Part shown: piece after piece, positions 33,636-41,626 of the stretch
Layout of the letters: every line of letters starts with the position of its first letter
Position numbering within the stretch: position 1 is the stretch's first letter
Source of the DNA: JALZKA01 sp963753385
Lineage (GTDB): Bacteria > Actinomycetota > Thermoleophilia > Solirubrobacterales > 70-9
Assembly (NCBI GenBank): GCA_963753385.1
Contig: CAVWCC010000004.1
Span: 124,001-188,000 of the forward strand
Direction: 5' to 3'
DNA: 64,000 nt
Program-made: the position numbers and the translations under genes
The notes under the pieces: generated by a model
The model's input: only the letters and a program-made list of their open reading frames with translations
Database searches by the model: none
What the model was told of the DNA's origin: nothing

Positions 33636-33658
33636 TTAGGGGTCGTATCGAACCCCAA
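33636..33658 (+). promoter_or_regulatory. palindrome before the second AbiEi/DUF559 gene
   Basis: TTAGGGGTCG-TAT-CGAACCCCAA is a near-perfect 10-bp inverted repeat around a TAT centre. It stands where the first paralog has its own palindrome, and likewise lies at the 5' end of the conserved reading frame, so it may be an operator. Confidence 0.45.
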
Positions 33659-33715
33659 TCCAGCCGAAGATTCGCTGACCGGGTAATCGCCGCCGTTGCG
33701 GCACAGCAGTTCGGC

Positions 33716-34657
33716 GTGGTTGCGGGGTGGCAGCTCCGCCAGGCCGGAATCACCCCCCAGCAGATCAAGGTGCGACTTCGGAGTGGCCGCCTTCATCGCC
33801 TCCATGCCGGCGTCTACCTGGTCGGCCATGCCGCGCCAGCGCCCTTCGCCCGCGAAATGGCGGCGCTCCTGGCTTGCGGCGAAGGCGCAGCGGTCACGGT
33901 CAACGCGGGCCGCATTCGCCTAACGCACTCCCGGCCATCCGCGGTGCTAAGTCACCGCAGCGCAGCGGCCCTCTGGAACCTGACCCCCTACCCAGCTCCC
34001 GGAGACGTCTGCCTCACCCTCCCGCCGAGGGGGAACAACGATCGCTCCCGGATCGAGATCCACCGCGCCAAGCTCGCGCCGCGCGACCTCCGCCGCCGCC
34101 ACGACATGCCCCTGACGAGCCCACCGCGCACGATCCTTGACCTGGCAGTCCCGCTCAGCGCTCGCGAGGCGAACGCAAGGCGCGACCCCCTCGAACCCCA
34201 CCCCCTCGACGAGCTCGAGCGGATCGTCGCCGAGGCGCAGTACCGGAGGATCGCGAGCGAGGCGGAGCTGCGAGACCAGATCACCCGCAACCCCTACAAG
34301 CACGGCATCCGCGCGCTGCGCGCCCTGCTCGACCTCCCCGGCGGCCCCCGCCGCACCCGCTCGCCGGGCGAGCGTGCCCTCCTCCGCCTGCTGCGGGCCC
34401 GCGGCATCACGGGCTACGAAACCAACGCCACCGTCGCCGGCCACGAGGTCGACTTCCTCTGGCGCCGCGAGCGGCTCGCGGTCGAGGTCGACGGCTGGGA
34501 TGCCCACTCTGGCCGGATCGCCTTCGAGCGCGACCGGATGAAGGTCGCGGTTCTCAAGGCAAACGGGATCGCCACCATGCCGGTCACCGGGCGCCAGATC
34601 CGCACGGACCCCGACGGGATGGTGGCGCGACTGCTGGCGGCGCTCGGGCGGCCCTAG
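33716..34657 (+). CDS. AbiEi-like winged-helix/DUF559 fusion, second paralog, start unclear
   Basis: 313 aa from GTG 33716. The winged helix GWQLRQAGITPQQIKVRLRS and GRLHRLHAGVYLVGHAAPA is followed by HRSAAALWNLTPYPAPGDV and PRTILDLAV. The C-terminal DUF559 nuclease-like fold carries GYETNATVAGHEVDFLWRRE and RLAVEVDGWDAHSGRIAFE (the D...E-x-D set). Conserved sequence clearly continues upstream of the GTG (ADRVIAAVAAQQFGVV), but no ATG, GTG or TTG is found there in frame; an ATT at 33635 lies at the palindrome. The real start may be unusual or lost. No toxin gene is next to it. Confidence 0.7.
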   Translation: MVAGWQLRQAGITPQQIKVRLRSGRLHRLHAGVYLVGHAAPAPFAREMAALLACGEGAAVTVNAGRIRLTHSRPSAVLSHRSAAALWNLTPYPAPGDVCLTLPPRGNNDRSRIEIHRAKLAPRDLRRRHDMPLTSPPRTILDLAVPLSAREANARRDPLEPHPLDELERIVAEAQYRRIASEAELRDQITRNPYKHGIRALRALLDLPGGPRRTRSPGERALLRLLRARGITGYETNATVAGHEVDFLWRRERLAVEVDGWDAHSGRIAFERDRMKVAVLKANGIATMPVTGRQIRTDPDGMVARLLAALGRP

Positions 34658-35088
34658 TGGTGCGGCTGGGCGCCCTCGGTCTCCCGGAGGCGCTCGCCGA
34701 CCGCGGCCAGGACCTTCAGCGCGACGCGCGGGACGTCCTCGAGCAGGGTCCAGAACTCGCGTGAGCCGAGGACGACGAGGCTCATGTCGGTCTCTGCCGT
34801 GACGGTGGCCGAGCGGGGCGCGGAGTGCAGCAGCGCCATCTCGCCGAAGCACTCGCCGGGGCCCATCACCCGGCCCTTCTTCCCACGGACCGTGGCCTTC
34901 GCGTTGCCCTCCTCGATCACGAAGCACTCCTGGCCCGGGTCACCCTGGCGCATCAGGACCGTTCCGGCGGCGATCTCCACCTCGTTGCTGAGCGCGGCGA
35001 TCTTTGCCAGCTCGCGCTTGCTGCAACTCGAGAACAGCTGGACCTGCGAGAGGCGCTGAACCTTCGGATCACCGGACCGGCGTGCCAT
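34654..35088 (-). CDS. cyclic-nucleotide-binding domain protein without HTH
   Basis: 144 aa. ATG 35088 has TACTCA 6 nt upstream. The single domain reads KVQRLSQVQLFSSCSKRELA, GTVLMRQGDPGQECFVIEEG, GPGECFGEMALLHSAPRSAT and VVLGSREFWTLLEDVP. The FGEMALL phosphate-binding cassette with Arg (RSAT) is what binds cAMP or cGMP. It lacks the Crp HTH and stops after the C-helix, so it may act by protein contact. It diverges from the alcohol dehydrogenase and converges on the AbiEi paralog (4-bp overlap). Confidence 0.85.
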   Translation of the reverse strand: MARRSGDPKVQRLSQVQLFSSCSKRELAKIAALSNEVEIAAGTVLMRQGDPGQECFVIEEGNAKATVRGKKGRVMGPGECFGEMALLHSAPRSATVTAETDMSLVVLGSREFWTLLEDVPRVALKVLAAVGERLRETEGAQPHH

Positions 35089-35134
35089 CGCGCGTGAGTA
35101 TCCCACGGCTGTCTCGCGGTGGGAGGATTGGACG

Positions 35135-36100
35135 ATGCGCGCGATGGTCCTGCCGGCGCCCGGCGAGCCGCTCGAGCCGGCCGAGCTGCCCGATGCCGAG
35201 CCACGGCCCGGCGAGGCGCTCCTGCGGGTTCGCGCGTGCGGCGTCTGCCGGACCGATCTGCACATCGTCGACGGCGAGCTGACCGAGCCGAAGCTCCCGC
35301 TGGTCCCAGGCCACCAGATCGTGGGCGAGGTGGTGAGGGGCGAGCGCTTCGATCCGGGCGATCGCGTCGGCGTGCCCTGGTTGGGCTGGACCTGCGGCGA
35401 GTGCCGGTACTGCCGCTCCGGGCGGGAGAACCTCTGCGTGCGAGCCGAGTTCACCGGCTACACGCGCGACGGCGGCTACGCGGAACTCGCCGTCGCCGAC
35501 GAGCGCTACTGCTTTTCGCTGCCGGGCGAGCAGGACGATGCGCACACCGCGCCGCTGCTCTGCGCCGGCCTGATCGGCTACCGGGCGCTTCGGTTCTGCG
35601 GCGACGCGGAGCGCCTCGGGCTCTACGGCTTCGGCGGATCGGCGCACATCATCTGCCAGGTCGCGGCCCACCAGGGCCGGCGGGTGTTCGCGGTCACCCG
35701 GGGCGACGAGCCGACGCGGACGTTCGCGCGCGGGCTCGGAGCCGAGTGGGCGGGGGCGGCGGGCGAGCTCGAGGAGCAGCTCGATGCGGCGATCGTGTTC
35801 GCGCCGGTCGGCGAGCTCGTCGTGACCGCGCTCCGCGCGCTGGCGCCGGGCGGCACGGTCGTCTGCGCCGGCATCCACATGAGCGACATCCCGTCGTTCC
35901 CCTACGACTGGCTCTGGCGCGAGCGTTCGATCCGGTCGGTGGCGAACCTGACCCGGCGGGACGGGGAGGAGCTGTTGACCCTCGCGCCCGAGGTGCCGAT
36001 CCGCACCGAGGTGACCGAATACGCGCTGGGTGACGCGAACCGGGCGCTCGCCGACCTGCGCGACGGGCGCCTGGCGGGGGCCGCGGTGCTGGCGATCTGA
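35135..36100 (+). CDS. zinc-dependent alcohol dehydrogenase
   Basis: 321 aa. ATG is preceded by GGGAGGA. Catalytic zinc ligands are in CGVCRTDLHIVDGE and GHQIVGEV. The four-Cys structural zinc is CGECRYCRSGRENLC. The NAD loop is YGFGGSAHIICQVAAHQG, less glycine-rich than usual. It belongs to the AdhP-like medium-chain group that oxidises alcohols or reduces aldehydes. It lies just before the F420 operon on the opposite strand; its substrate and cofactor are not evident. Confidence 0.9.
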   Translation: MRAMVLPAPGEPLEPAELPDAEPRPGEALLRVRACGVCRTDLHIVDGELTEPKLPLVPGHQIVGEVVRGERFDPGDRVGVPWLGWTCGECRYCRSGRENLCVRAEFTGYTRDGGYAELAVADERYCFSLPGEQDDAHTAPLLCAGLIGYRALRFCGDAERLGLYGFGGSAHIICQVAAHQGRRVFAVTRGDEPTRTFARGLGAEWAGAAGELEEQLDAAIVFAPVGELVVTALRALAPGGTVVCAGIHMSDIPSFPYDWLWRERSIRSVANLTRRDGEELLTLAPEVPIRTEVTEYALGDANRALADLRDGRLAGAAVLAI

Positions 36101-36841
36101 TCAGCGGAACAGGTCGTCGGCCTCGGCGCGCCGCAGCGCGGCCGCGCCGGGGCCGTCGTCGGGGGTGACGTGGCGAGCCAGTCCTGAGATCACGGCGGCC
36201 GGTGCGCCGGATGCCTTGTCGCGCGTGAGGTCGGCTGCCGCGGCGGCCTCATCGGCGATGGCGACCGCCGTCGCGGCGAGCTCTCGCCCTTCGCGATCCC
36301 TCCGGCCGCGCCAGTCGTCTAGCGGCGCGAGGCCGGCGCAGCCGATGGCGACGTCCGTCTGACCAAGCCGCCATGGGCGGCCGAAGCTGTCGGCGATCAC
36401 GACCGCCGGGTCCGATCGCGACACGGCAAGGATCTCGGCCCGGAGCCGCCGGGCCGAGGCGTCCGCATCCTCGGGCAGGAGCGACACGTGCTCGTCGCCC
36501 GGGACGTTCGACGTGTCGACGCCGGCGTTGGCGCAGACAAGGCCGCTTCGCGTCTCGACGATCAGGACTCCGCGCTCGGCGCGCAGCACGCGCACGCTCT
36601 CGTCGAGGATCAGCTGGACGAGCCGGGGATCCTTGTCGAGCCGGGCCGAGAGCTCAATCGCCCGTCCGCCCGGCTCAACCGCGCCCAGGTCGCGGACCCG
36701 TCCCTCGGCCTTCGAGACCACCTTCTGCGAGACCACCAGGATCTCGCCGCCGCGAGGATCGGCTGCGGAGGCGAGCATCGTGCCGAGCGGGACCCCGGGC
36801 TCGATCTCGGGCAGGCCCTCCACGGGCCGGATCGCGATCAC
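36101..36841 (-). CDS. cofE: F420-0:gamma-glutamyl ligase
   Basis: 246 aa. GTG overlaps the stop of cofC (GTGA). Signature stretches are GEILVVSQKVVSKAEGRVRD, GLVCANAGVDTSNVPGDEHV (the G-D-x-x-N-v-P region), VVIADSFGRPWRLGQTDVAI and RELAATAVAIADEAAAAADL. It adds the glutamate tail to F420-0 using GTP. It has only the CofE domain and lacks the C-terminal flavin domain of mycobacterial FbiB. It is the last gene of the npdG-cofD-cofC-cofE operon. Confidence 0.95.
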   Translation of the reverse strand: MIAIRPVEGLPEIEPGVPLGTMLASAADPRGGEILVVSQKVVSKAEGRVRDLGAVEPGGRAIELSARLDKDPRLVQLILDESVRVLRAERGVLIVETRSGLVCANAGVDTSNVPGDEHVSLLPEDADASARRLRAEILAVSRSDPAVVIADSFGRPWRLGQTDVAIGCAGLAPLDDWRGRRDREGRELAATAVAIADEAAAAADLTRDKASGAPAAVISGLARHVTPDDGPGAAALRRAEADDLFR

Positions 36842-37500
36842 AGCTCCGCCAGTGCGCGCGCGGTCGCCGGGGCGGTCGTCGCGTCGGCTGCGAGCGCCGC
36901 GCGGAGGGCGTCGAGGTCCGCGGGCGTATCGAGGTCAAGTGCCAGCGACGGCAGCTCCTCGACCGACGCCGTCCAGCCCGCGCGCTCCGCACGGTCGAGG
37001 TGGCGCTCGCGGCTGCCGGGCCCGAAGGCCGGGCCGATCGCGTCGGCCGGCGCCATCAGCAGGCCGTTCGTGCCGGTGCCATGGCGATCGGGCACCACCG
37101 CGACGCACCCCTCACCCATTCGACCGAGGGCGCCGTCCAGCTCCGCTGCCTCGAGCAGCGGGCAGTCACCGGGGAGCAGCGCGACGCAGGCCGCGTCGAG
37201 CGCCTTCGCCCGCACGATGCCGAGCGTCGCCGCCTCGGAGTGGCCGGGATCGCGCGGATCCTGGAGCACCTCGAGCGGGGTCGACATGCGCCGGGCCGCC
37301 TCCAGCGCGATCCGCTCGGCCCGTCCCTCGCCAGTGACGACGACCACGCGCTCGACCGACTCGACCTCGGCCACCGCAGCCAAGACGTCGGCCAGCATCG
37401 CCTTCAGGAGAGCGGCCCGGCCCGGAGGCCCCACGGCTTCGACCAGCCTCGTCTTGGCCCGTGCGAAGCGCTTGACGGGAATGACGACGGTCGCCCTCAC
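36838..37500 (-). CDS. cofC: phosphoenolpyruvate/phospholactate guanylyltransferase (CofC/FbiD)
   Basis: 220 aa from GTG 37500, which overlaps the cofD stop by 4 bp. The nucleotidyltransferase core reads ATVVIPVKRFARAKTRLVEA, ERVVVVTGEGRAERIAL, ALLPGDCPLLEAAELD (the P-G-D-x-P metal site) and GTGTNGLLMAPADAIGPAFG. It activates a phospho-acid with GTP to give the side-chain donor for CofD. A longer upstream opening exists but lies within cofD. Confidence 0.93.
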   Translation of the reverse strand: MRATVVIPVKRFARAKTRLVEAVGPPGRAALLKAMLADVLAAVAEVESVERVVVVTGEGRAERIALEAARRMSTPLEVLQDPRDPGHSEAATLGIVRAKALDAACVALLPGDCPLLEAAELDGALGRMGEGCVAVVPDRHGTGTNGLLMAPADAIGPAFGPGSRERHLDRAERAGWTASVEELPSLALDLDTPADLDALRAALAADATTAPATARALAEL

Positions 37501-38420
37501 CGGAGCTCCGCGGCGAACTTGAGAACGCGGTCGGCGAGGGCGCGCCGTCCGGCCCGGCCTTCCATCAGGGTCGGGCACTCGAGGACGGGCAAGCCCTTCG
37601 GCGGGAGGTCCGGATCGCCCTCGTCCACGACGATCCCGTCGAGCAGCCCGTCGTACAGCGACGCCACCCCCGCGGCGCTCACCTGCCGGCCGATCGCGGC
37701 CATGAAGGCCTCGGTCGGGCCCTTCACGGCCCGCCCGGCGACGAACGGGCTGACCGCGACGACGGGCGCGCTCGCGGCGGCGATCTCGTCGCGCACGCCG
37801 GGCACCGACAGAATCGGGCCGATCGAGATCACCGGGTTGGACGGGCCGATCACGATCACGTCGGCGGCGGCGAGCGCCGCGCGAACCTCGGGCGCCGGCT
37901 TCGCGTCCGGCAGGCCATCGACCTCGACCGCCTCGATCGCCGCCTCACCGCCGTCGAGGATCAGGAATTCCTGCAGGCCGCGCCAGCCCGCCGGCGTCCG
38001 CACCCTGGTTCGTACCGGCTCCTCGCACATCGGGAGCACCTCGGCCTGCACCCCGAGTCCGCGGGCGATCTGGGCCTGGGCGGCGACCCTGGTCCCACCC
38101 TCGGCCAGGAAGTGCGTCCGGTAGAGGCAGGCCGCAAGGTCGCGATCGGAGAGGCTGAACCAGCCGGGCGCGCCGAGGGCGACAAGCCGCTCGTGCACCG
38201 TGAAGGTGTCGTCGCGGATCCCCCAGCCGCGCTCCTCGTCGACCTCGCCGGCCAGCCAGTACGTGCAGAGGTCGGGATCGGGCGAGACCAGCAGCCCGTG
38301 GACCTCGCAGTCATCCCCGGTGTTCGCGATCACCGCGAGGTCCGGCCCCACGATGTCCTGCATCCCGGCGGCGAGCTTGGCGCCGCCGGTGCCGCCCGCC
38401 AGCAGCGCGACCCGCGTCAA
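37497..38420 (-). CDS. cofD: 2-phospho-L-lactate transferase
   Basis: 307 aa. TTG overlaps the npdG stop (TTGA). It begins RVALLAGGTGGAKLAAGMQD, the CofD glycine-rich loop, with ADVIVIGPSNPVISIGPILS and PVVAVSPFVAGRAVKGPTEA further on, and ends in the expected helix. It joins the activated phospho-acid to the deazaflavin, forming F420-0. Overlaps on both sides imply strict co-translation of the pathway. Confidence 0.95.
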   Translation of the reverse strand: MTRVALLAGGTGGAKLAAGMQDIVGPDLAVIANTGDDCEVHGLLVSPDPDLCTYWLAGEVDEERGWGIRDDTFTVHERLVALGAPGWFSLSDRDLAACLYRTHFLAEGGTRVAAQAQIARGLGVQAEVLPMCEEPVRTRVRTPAGWRGLQEFLILDGGEAAIEAVEVDGLPDAKPAPEVRAALAAADVIVIGPSNPVISIGPILSVPGVRDEIAAASAPVVAVSPFVAGRAVKGPTEAFMAAIGRQVSAAGVASLYDGLLDGIVVDEGDPDLPPKGLPVLECPTLMEGRAGRRALADRVLKFAAELR

Positions 38421-39106
38421 GCCCAGTGGTCGCCGTCGGGCAAGCCGGTGATCCGTACGCCCGCGTGGACCTTGTAGCGAACGTTGATCGAGATCAGGAG
38501 CGGAGTGAGCTGCTCGACGAAGCGGGCGGTCTCGAGCGGTCCGGCGTTGACCGGGCGGAAGCCCGGAATCGCCTCGACCAACTCAGCCACCTTCGTCTTG
38601 TCGGCCTTGCGCTCACCGCAGATCAGGACGTCCTCGTCGAGGATCGCCTCGCGGTCGGCCAGTTCGGGCGCGCCGACGGTGTGGAAGGCGGCGATCACGG
38701 TGACGCCGTCTCCGACCATCTCCTGCGCCTGCTCCGCGGCCGAGCCCTGCCAGACGCCGAGCGTCCTCGTCGCCTTGCCCGAGACAGCTGCCGCGAGCGG
38801 CACCGTGCAGTCCACCAGGATCTGGCCCGGCTCCAGCACCTCGCGGAGGTTGTTCAGGTTCTCCGACTGCGCGCGGAACGGGACCGCAAGGACCACGACC
38901 GGGCCCTGCTTTGCCGCCTCCTCGTTCGTGAGTCCCTCGACCTCAGCATCGGGAAGGGCGGCGCTGATCCGGTCGGCGGCCTCCTGCGCGCGGTCGGCGT
39001 CGCGGGAGCCGATCGCAACCGGGCGCCCGGCAAGCGCCCAGCGGAACGCGAGGCCCCAGCCGAGGGCCCCGGTGCCGCCGATGATCGGGATCGCGTTGCC
39101 GGCCAT
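38417..39106 (-). CDS. npdG: NADPH-dependent F420 reductase
   Basis: 229 aa from ATG 39106 with TATATT (39120-39115) 8 nt upstream. A Rossmann start, AIPIIGGTGALGWGLAFRWA, is followed by the NADPH-specific SRDADRAQEAADRI segment. The F420-binding region has VVLAVPFRAQSENLNN, VIAAFHTVGAPELADREAI and NAGPLETARFVEQLTPLLIS. It exchanges hydride between NADPH and F420, so the operon makes the cofactor and keeps it reduced. It is the first gene of the operon. Confidence 0.93.
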   Translation of the reverse strand: MAGNAIPIIGGTGALGWGLAFRWALAGRPVAIGSRDADRAQEAADRISAALPDAEVEGLTNEEAAKQGPVVVLAVPFRAQSENLNNLREVLEPGQILVDCTVPLAAAVSGKATRTLGVWQGSAAEQAQEMVGDGVTVIAAFHTVGAPELADREAILDEDVLICGERKADKTKVAELVEAIPGFRPVNAGPLETARFVEQLTPLLISINVRYKVHAGVRITGLPDGDHWA

Positions 39107-39114
39107 GGCGGCGC

Positions 39115-39120
39115 AATATA
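39115..39120 (-). promoter_or_regulatory. -10 element of the F420 operon
   Basis: TATATT on the minus strand, 8 nt before the npdG ATG, is the closest match to a consensus -10 in the window. No ribosome site intervenes. Confidence 0.55.
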
Positions 39121-39146
39121 TGCGCGCGGATATCCTGGCGCCAGGA

Positions 39147-39881
39147 ATGCGGCTCGAGGGTAGAAAGGCGCTTGTCACCGGCGGGGCCAGCGGGATCGGC
39201 GCCGCGACGGCCCGCCGCCTCGCGGCCGAGGGCGCGGACATCGTGATCGGCGACCTCAACGAGGAGGGCGCCACCAGCGTCGCCGCCGAGGTCTCCGGCA
39301 CGGGCACCAGGCTCGACGTGACCGACCCGAGCTCGGCGCAGGACCTGGTCGCGGCGCACGGGCCGTTCGCGATTCTGGTCAACAACGCCGGGACGGATGA
39401 GTTCGGGTTCTTCGCGGACACGGACCCGGGCGTCTGGGAGCGGGTGATCGCGATCAACCTGATCGGCGTCATGGCGTGCACTCACGCCGCGCTGCCGGGT
39501 ATGCAACAGGCCGGCTACGGCCGGATCGTGAACATCTCGTCCGAGGCCGGGCGGATCGGCTCCAAGGGCTCGGTCGCCTATTCCTCGGCGAAGGGCGGCG
39601 TGCTCGGTTTCACCAAGGCGATGGCGCGCGAGGGAGCCCGCTTCGGGATCACCGTCAACGCGATCTGCCCCGGACCGATCGAGACGCCGCTGCTGATGGG
39701 AGCGCTCGAGTTCGGCGAGATCGGCGAGAAGGTGATCGAGACGATGAAGGCCGGAACCCAGCTCCGGCGGCTCGGCACGCCCGACGAGGTGGCCGCGGCG
39801 ATCGCGTTCCTCGCCTCCGACGACGCCTCGTACGTGACCGGCGAGACGCTTGGCGTGTCGGGCGGGATGGGGATGTGTTGA
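39147..39881 (+). CDS. short-chain dehydrogenase/reductase
   Basis: 244 aa. ATG follows CCAGGA and a TATCCT hexamer 10 nt upstream. Classical SDR landmarks are RKALVTGGASGIGAATARRL (cofactor loop), LVNNAGTDEFGFF, INLIGVMACTHAALP, GRIVNISSEAGRIGSKGSVA, YSSAKGGVLGFTKAMARE (Y-x-x-x-K) and NAICPGPIETPL. Acidic residues after the second strand (IGDLN) point to NAD. It is likely a 3-hydroxyacyl or cyclic-alcohol dehydrogenase. It is coupled to the thioesterase and HMG-CoA lyase genes behind it. Confidence 0.92.
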   Translation: MRLEGRKALVTGGASGIGAATARRLAAEGADIVIGDLNEEGATSVAAEVSGTGTRLDVTDPSSAQDLVAAHGPFAILVNNAGTDEFGFFADTDPGVWERVIAINLIGVMACTHAALPGMQQAGYGRIVNISSEAGRIGSKGSVAYSSAKGGVLGFTKAMAREGARFGITVNAICPGPIETPLLMGALEFGEIGEKVIETMKAGTQLRRLGTPDEVAAAIAFLASDDASYVTGETLGVSGGMGMC

Positions 39882-40252
39882 TCGCTGACCTTGAGCCCGG
39901 CGCCGAGCGGCTCGACACCTTCGCCGTCGAGGACCGGCTGCTCACCGACGTCGGCGGGACGATCGGGTCGAGCGTCCTCTCGACCCCCGGGATGATCGCG
40001 ATGATGGAGCGCAACTCCGCGATCCTCGCGCTCGAGCACCTGCCCGAGGGCAACGCCACAGTGGGCTTCGAGGTCTGCGTGAAGCACGTTGCGGCGGCGC
40101 TCGAGGGCACCGAGTGCACCGTCCGTTCGACGCTGCGCGAGGTGGTCGACGGTCGCAAGCTCCGCTTCGACGTCGAGGTGACCGACCGCGATCGAACGAT
40201 CGGCGTCGGCACGCACGAGCGCCGCGTGATCCAGGTCGGCCAGCTCGGCTGA
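39875..40252 (+). CDS. FlK-like hot-dog thioesterase
   Basis: 125 aa from GTG 39875 (or TTG 39878), overlapping the SDR stop. TPGMIAMMERNSAILALEHL, GNATVGFEVCVKHVAAALEG and RTIGVGTHERRVIQV follow the fluoroacetyl-CoA thioesterase family, including its Thr, Glu and His region. It would hydrolyse a short acyl-CoA. Its stop overlaps the next ATG (TGATG). Confidence 0.82.
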   Translation: MLIADLEPGAERLDTFAVEDRLLTDVGGTIGSSVLSTPGMIAMMERNSAILALEHLPEGNATVGFEVCVKHVAAALEGTECTVRSTLREVVDGRKLRFDVEVTDRDRTIGVGTHERRVIQVGQLG

Positions 40253-41172
40253 TGCCGGGGATGCCGCAGCGCGTCCGCCTGCGCGAGGTCGGCCCGCGCG
40301 ACGGCTTTCAGAACGAGCCCGAGGTCATCCCCACCGAGCAGAAGATCCGGCTGATCGGGCTGCTCGGATCCGCGGGTTGCCGGCGGATCGAGCTGACCTC
40401 GTTCGTGCGGGCCGACGTGATCCCGCAGCTCGCCGACGCGGATCTCGTCCTGGACGGCTACGAGAAGCTCGAGGGGGTCGCGTACTCGGTCCTGATCCCG
40501 AACGAGAAGGGCCTCGACAACGCGCTCCTGAAGCGCGAGCGGTTCGACGAGGTGAACCTGTTCCTCTCGGCGTCGGAGACGCACAACCGCAAGAACGTGA
40601 ACCGCTCGATCGAGGAGTCGTTGACCGGCCTCGAGCGCGTGATCGCGCGGGCCCGGGCCGAGGGCCTTCGCTGCGAGGGGGTGATCTCGGTGTCGTTCGG
40701 CTGTCCCTACGAGGGCGCCGTCCCGCCGGATCGGGTGTTCGGGATCGCCGAGCGGCTGGTCGCCGCGGGTTGCGAGGAGATCGCGTTCGGCGACACGACC
40801 GGCATGGCCAACCCGCGCCAGGTGGGCGAGTTCTTCCCGGCCGGCCGCGAGCGGCTGCCGGGCGTGGAGCTGACCGCGCACTTCCACAACACGCGCGGGC
40901 AGGGGCTGGCGAACGTGCTCGCCGCGCTCGAGGTGGGTGTGGATTCGTTCGAGTCGGCCTTCGGCGAGCTGGGCGGATGCCCCGTGCCGCCGGGCGCGAC
41001 CGGCAACGTGTCGTCAGAGGATCTCGTCTCGATGCTGGAGGAGATGGGAATCGAGACCGGGGTGGAGCTGCCGAAGCTGATCGCGGCTTCGGCGGCGGCC
41101 CAGGAGGTACTGGGCCGGCCGCTCGGGGCGCACGTGCTGAAGGCGGGTCCGGTGGACTGGCGCAAGGATTGA
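40252..41172 (+). CDS. mvaB: hydroxymethylglutaryl-CoA lyase-like enzyme
   Basis: 306 aa. The HMGL TIM barrel is clear: RLREVGPRDGFQNEPEVIPT (Arg-Asp metal and substrate site), LTSFVRADVIPQLADAD, FLSASETHNRKNVNRSIEES, GDTTGMANPRQV, HFHNTRGQGLANVLAALE (metal histidines) and FGELGGCPVPPGATGN with the catalytic Cys. It cleaves HMG-CoA to acetoacetate and acetyl-CoA, or a related hydroxyacyl-CoA. Acetoacetyl-CoA synthetase at 49255 could re-use the acetoacetate. It is the last of the SDR-thioesterase-lyase set. Confidence 0.92.
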   Translation: MPGMPQRVRLREVGPRDGFQNEPEVIPTEQKIRLIGLLGSAGCRRIELTSFVRADVIPQLADADLVLDGYEKLEGVAYSVLIPNEKGLDNALLKRERFDEVNLFLSASETHNRKNVNRSIEESLTGLERVIARARAEGLRCEGVISVSFGCPYEGAVPPDRVFGIAERLVAAGCEEIAFGDTTGMANPRQVGEFFPAGRERLPGVELTAHFHNTRGQGLANVLAALEVGVDSFESAFGELGGCPVPPGATGNVSSEDLVSMLEEMGIETGVELPKLIAASAAAQEVLGRPLGAHVLKAGPVDWRKD

Positions 41173-41194
41173 ACGAAGCGAGCAAGGAGGAGAA

Positions 41195-41626
41195 ATGGCA
41201 GACCGCAGTGCTAAAGCGAACTGGAATGGATCTCTCAAGGAGGGGAGCGGCAGTGTCTCCCTCGGAGCCGGCGCGATCGAGGCGCCGATCTCGTTCGCGT
41301 CGCGATTCGCGGAGGGCGAGGGCACGAACCCGGACCAGCTGCTCGCCGGCGGCCTGGCCGGGTGCTTCACCATGGCCCTCACACACATCCTGAGTGAAGC
41401 CGGCACGCCGCCGGATTCGCTCGACACCAACGCCGATGTCACGCTGCGGCAGAGCGATGACGGGCTCGCGATCACGCGCATCGACATGATCGTGCGCGGC
41501 AGGGTGCCTGGGGTTGACCAGGACGGGTTCGCCGAGCAAGCCCAGGCCGCCAAGGCCGGTTGCGCGGTGTCGAAGGCGCTCGCCGCCGTCGACGAGATCA
41601 CCCTCGACGCGCAGCTCGAAGGATGA
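41195..41626 (+). CDS. OsmC-family peroxiredoxin-like protein
   Basis: 143 aa with AAGGAGGAGAA before the ATG, the strongest ribosome site here. It reads ISFASRFAEGEGTNPDQLLA, GGLAGCFTMALTHILSEAG and QAAKAGCAVSKALAAVDEI. The two Cys (LAGCFT and KAGCAV) are the peroxidatic pair of OsmC/Ohr, with the N-terminal Arg. It reduces organic hydroperoxides. The next gene starts within its stop codon. Confidence 0.93.
   Translation: MADRSAKANWNGSLKEGSGSVSLGAGAIEAPISFASRFAEGEGTNPDQLLAGGLAGCFTMALTHILSEAGTPPDSLDTNADVTLRQSDDGLAITRIDMIVRGRVPGVDQDGFAEQAQAAKAGCAVSKALAAVDEITLDAQLEG

Noticed and set aside
32145..33686. Separate cofG and cofH genes
   Set aside because: CofG's C-terminal blocks run straight into CofH in the same frame without stop or start, so this is a fused fbiC broken by two shifts and not two genes.
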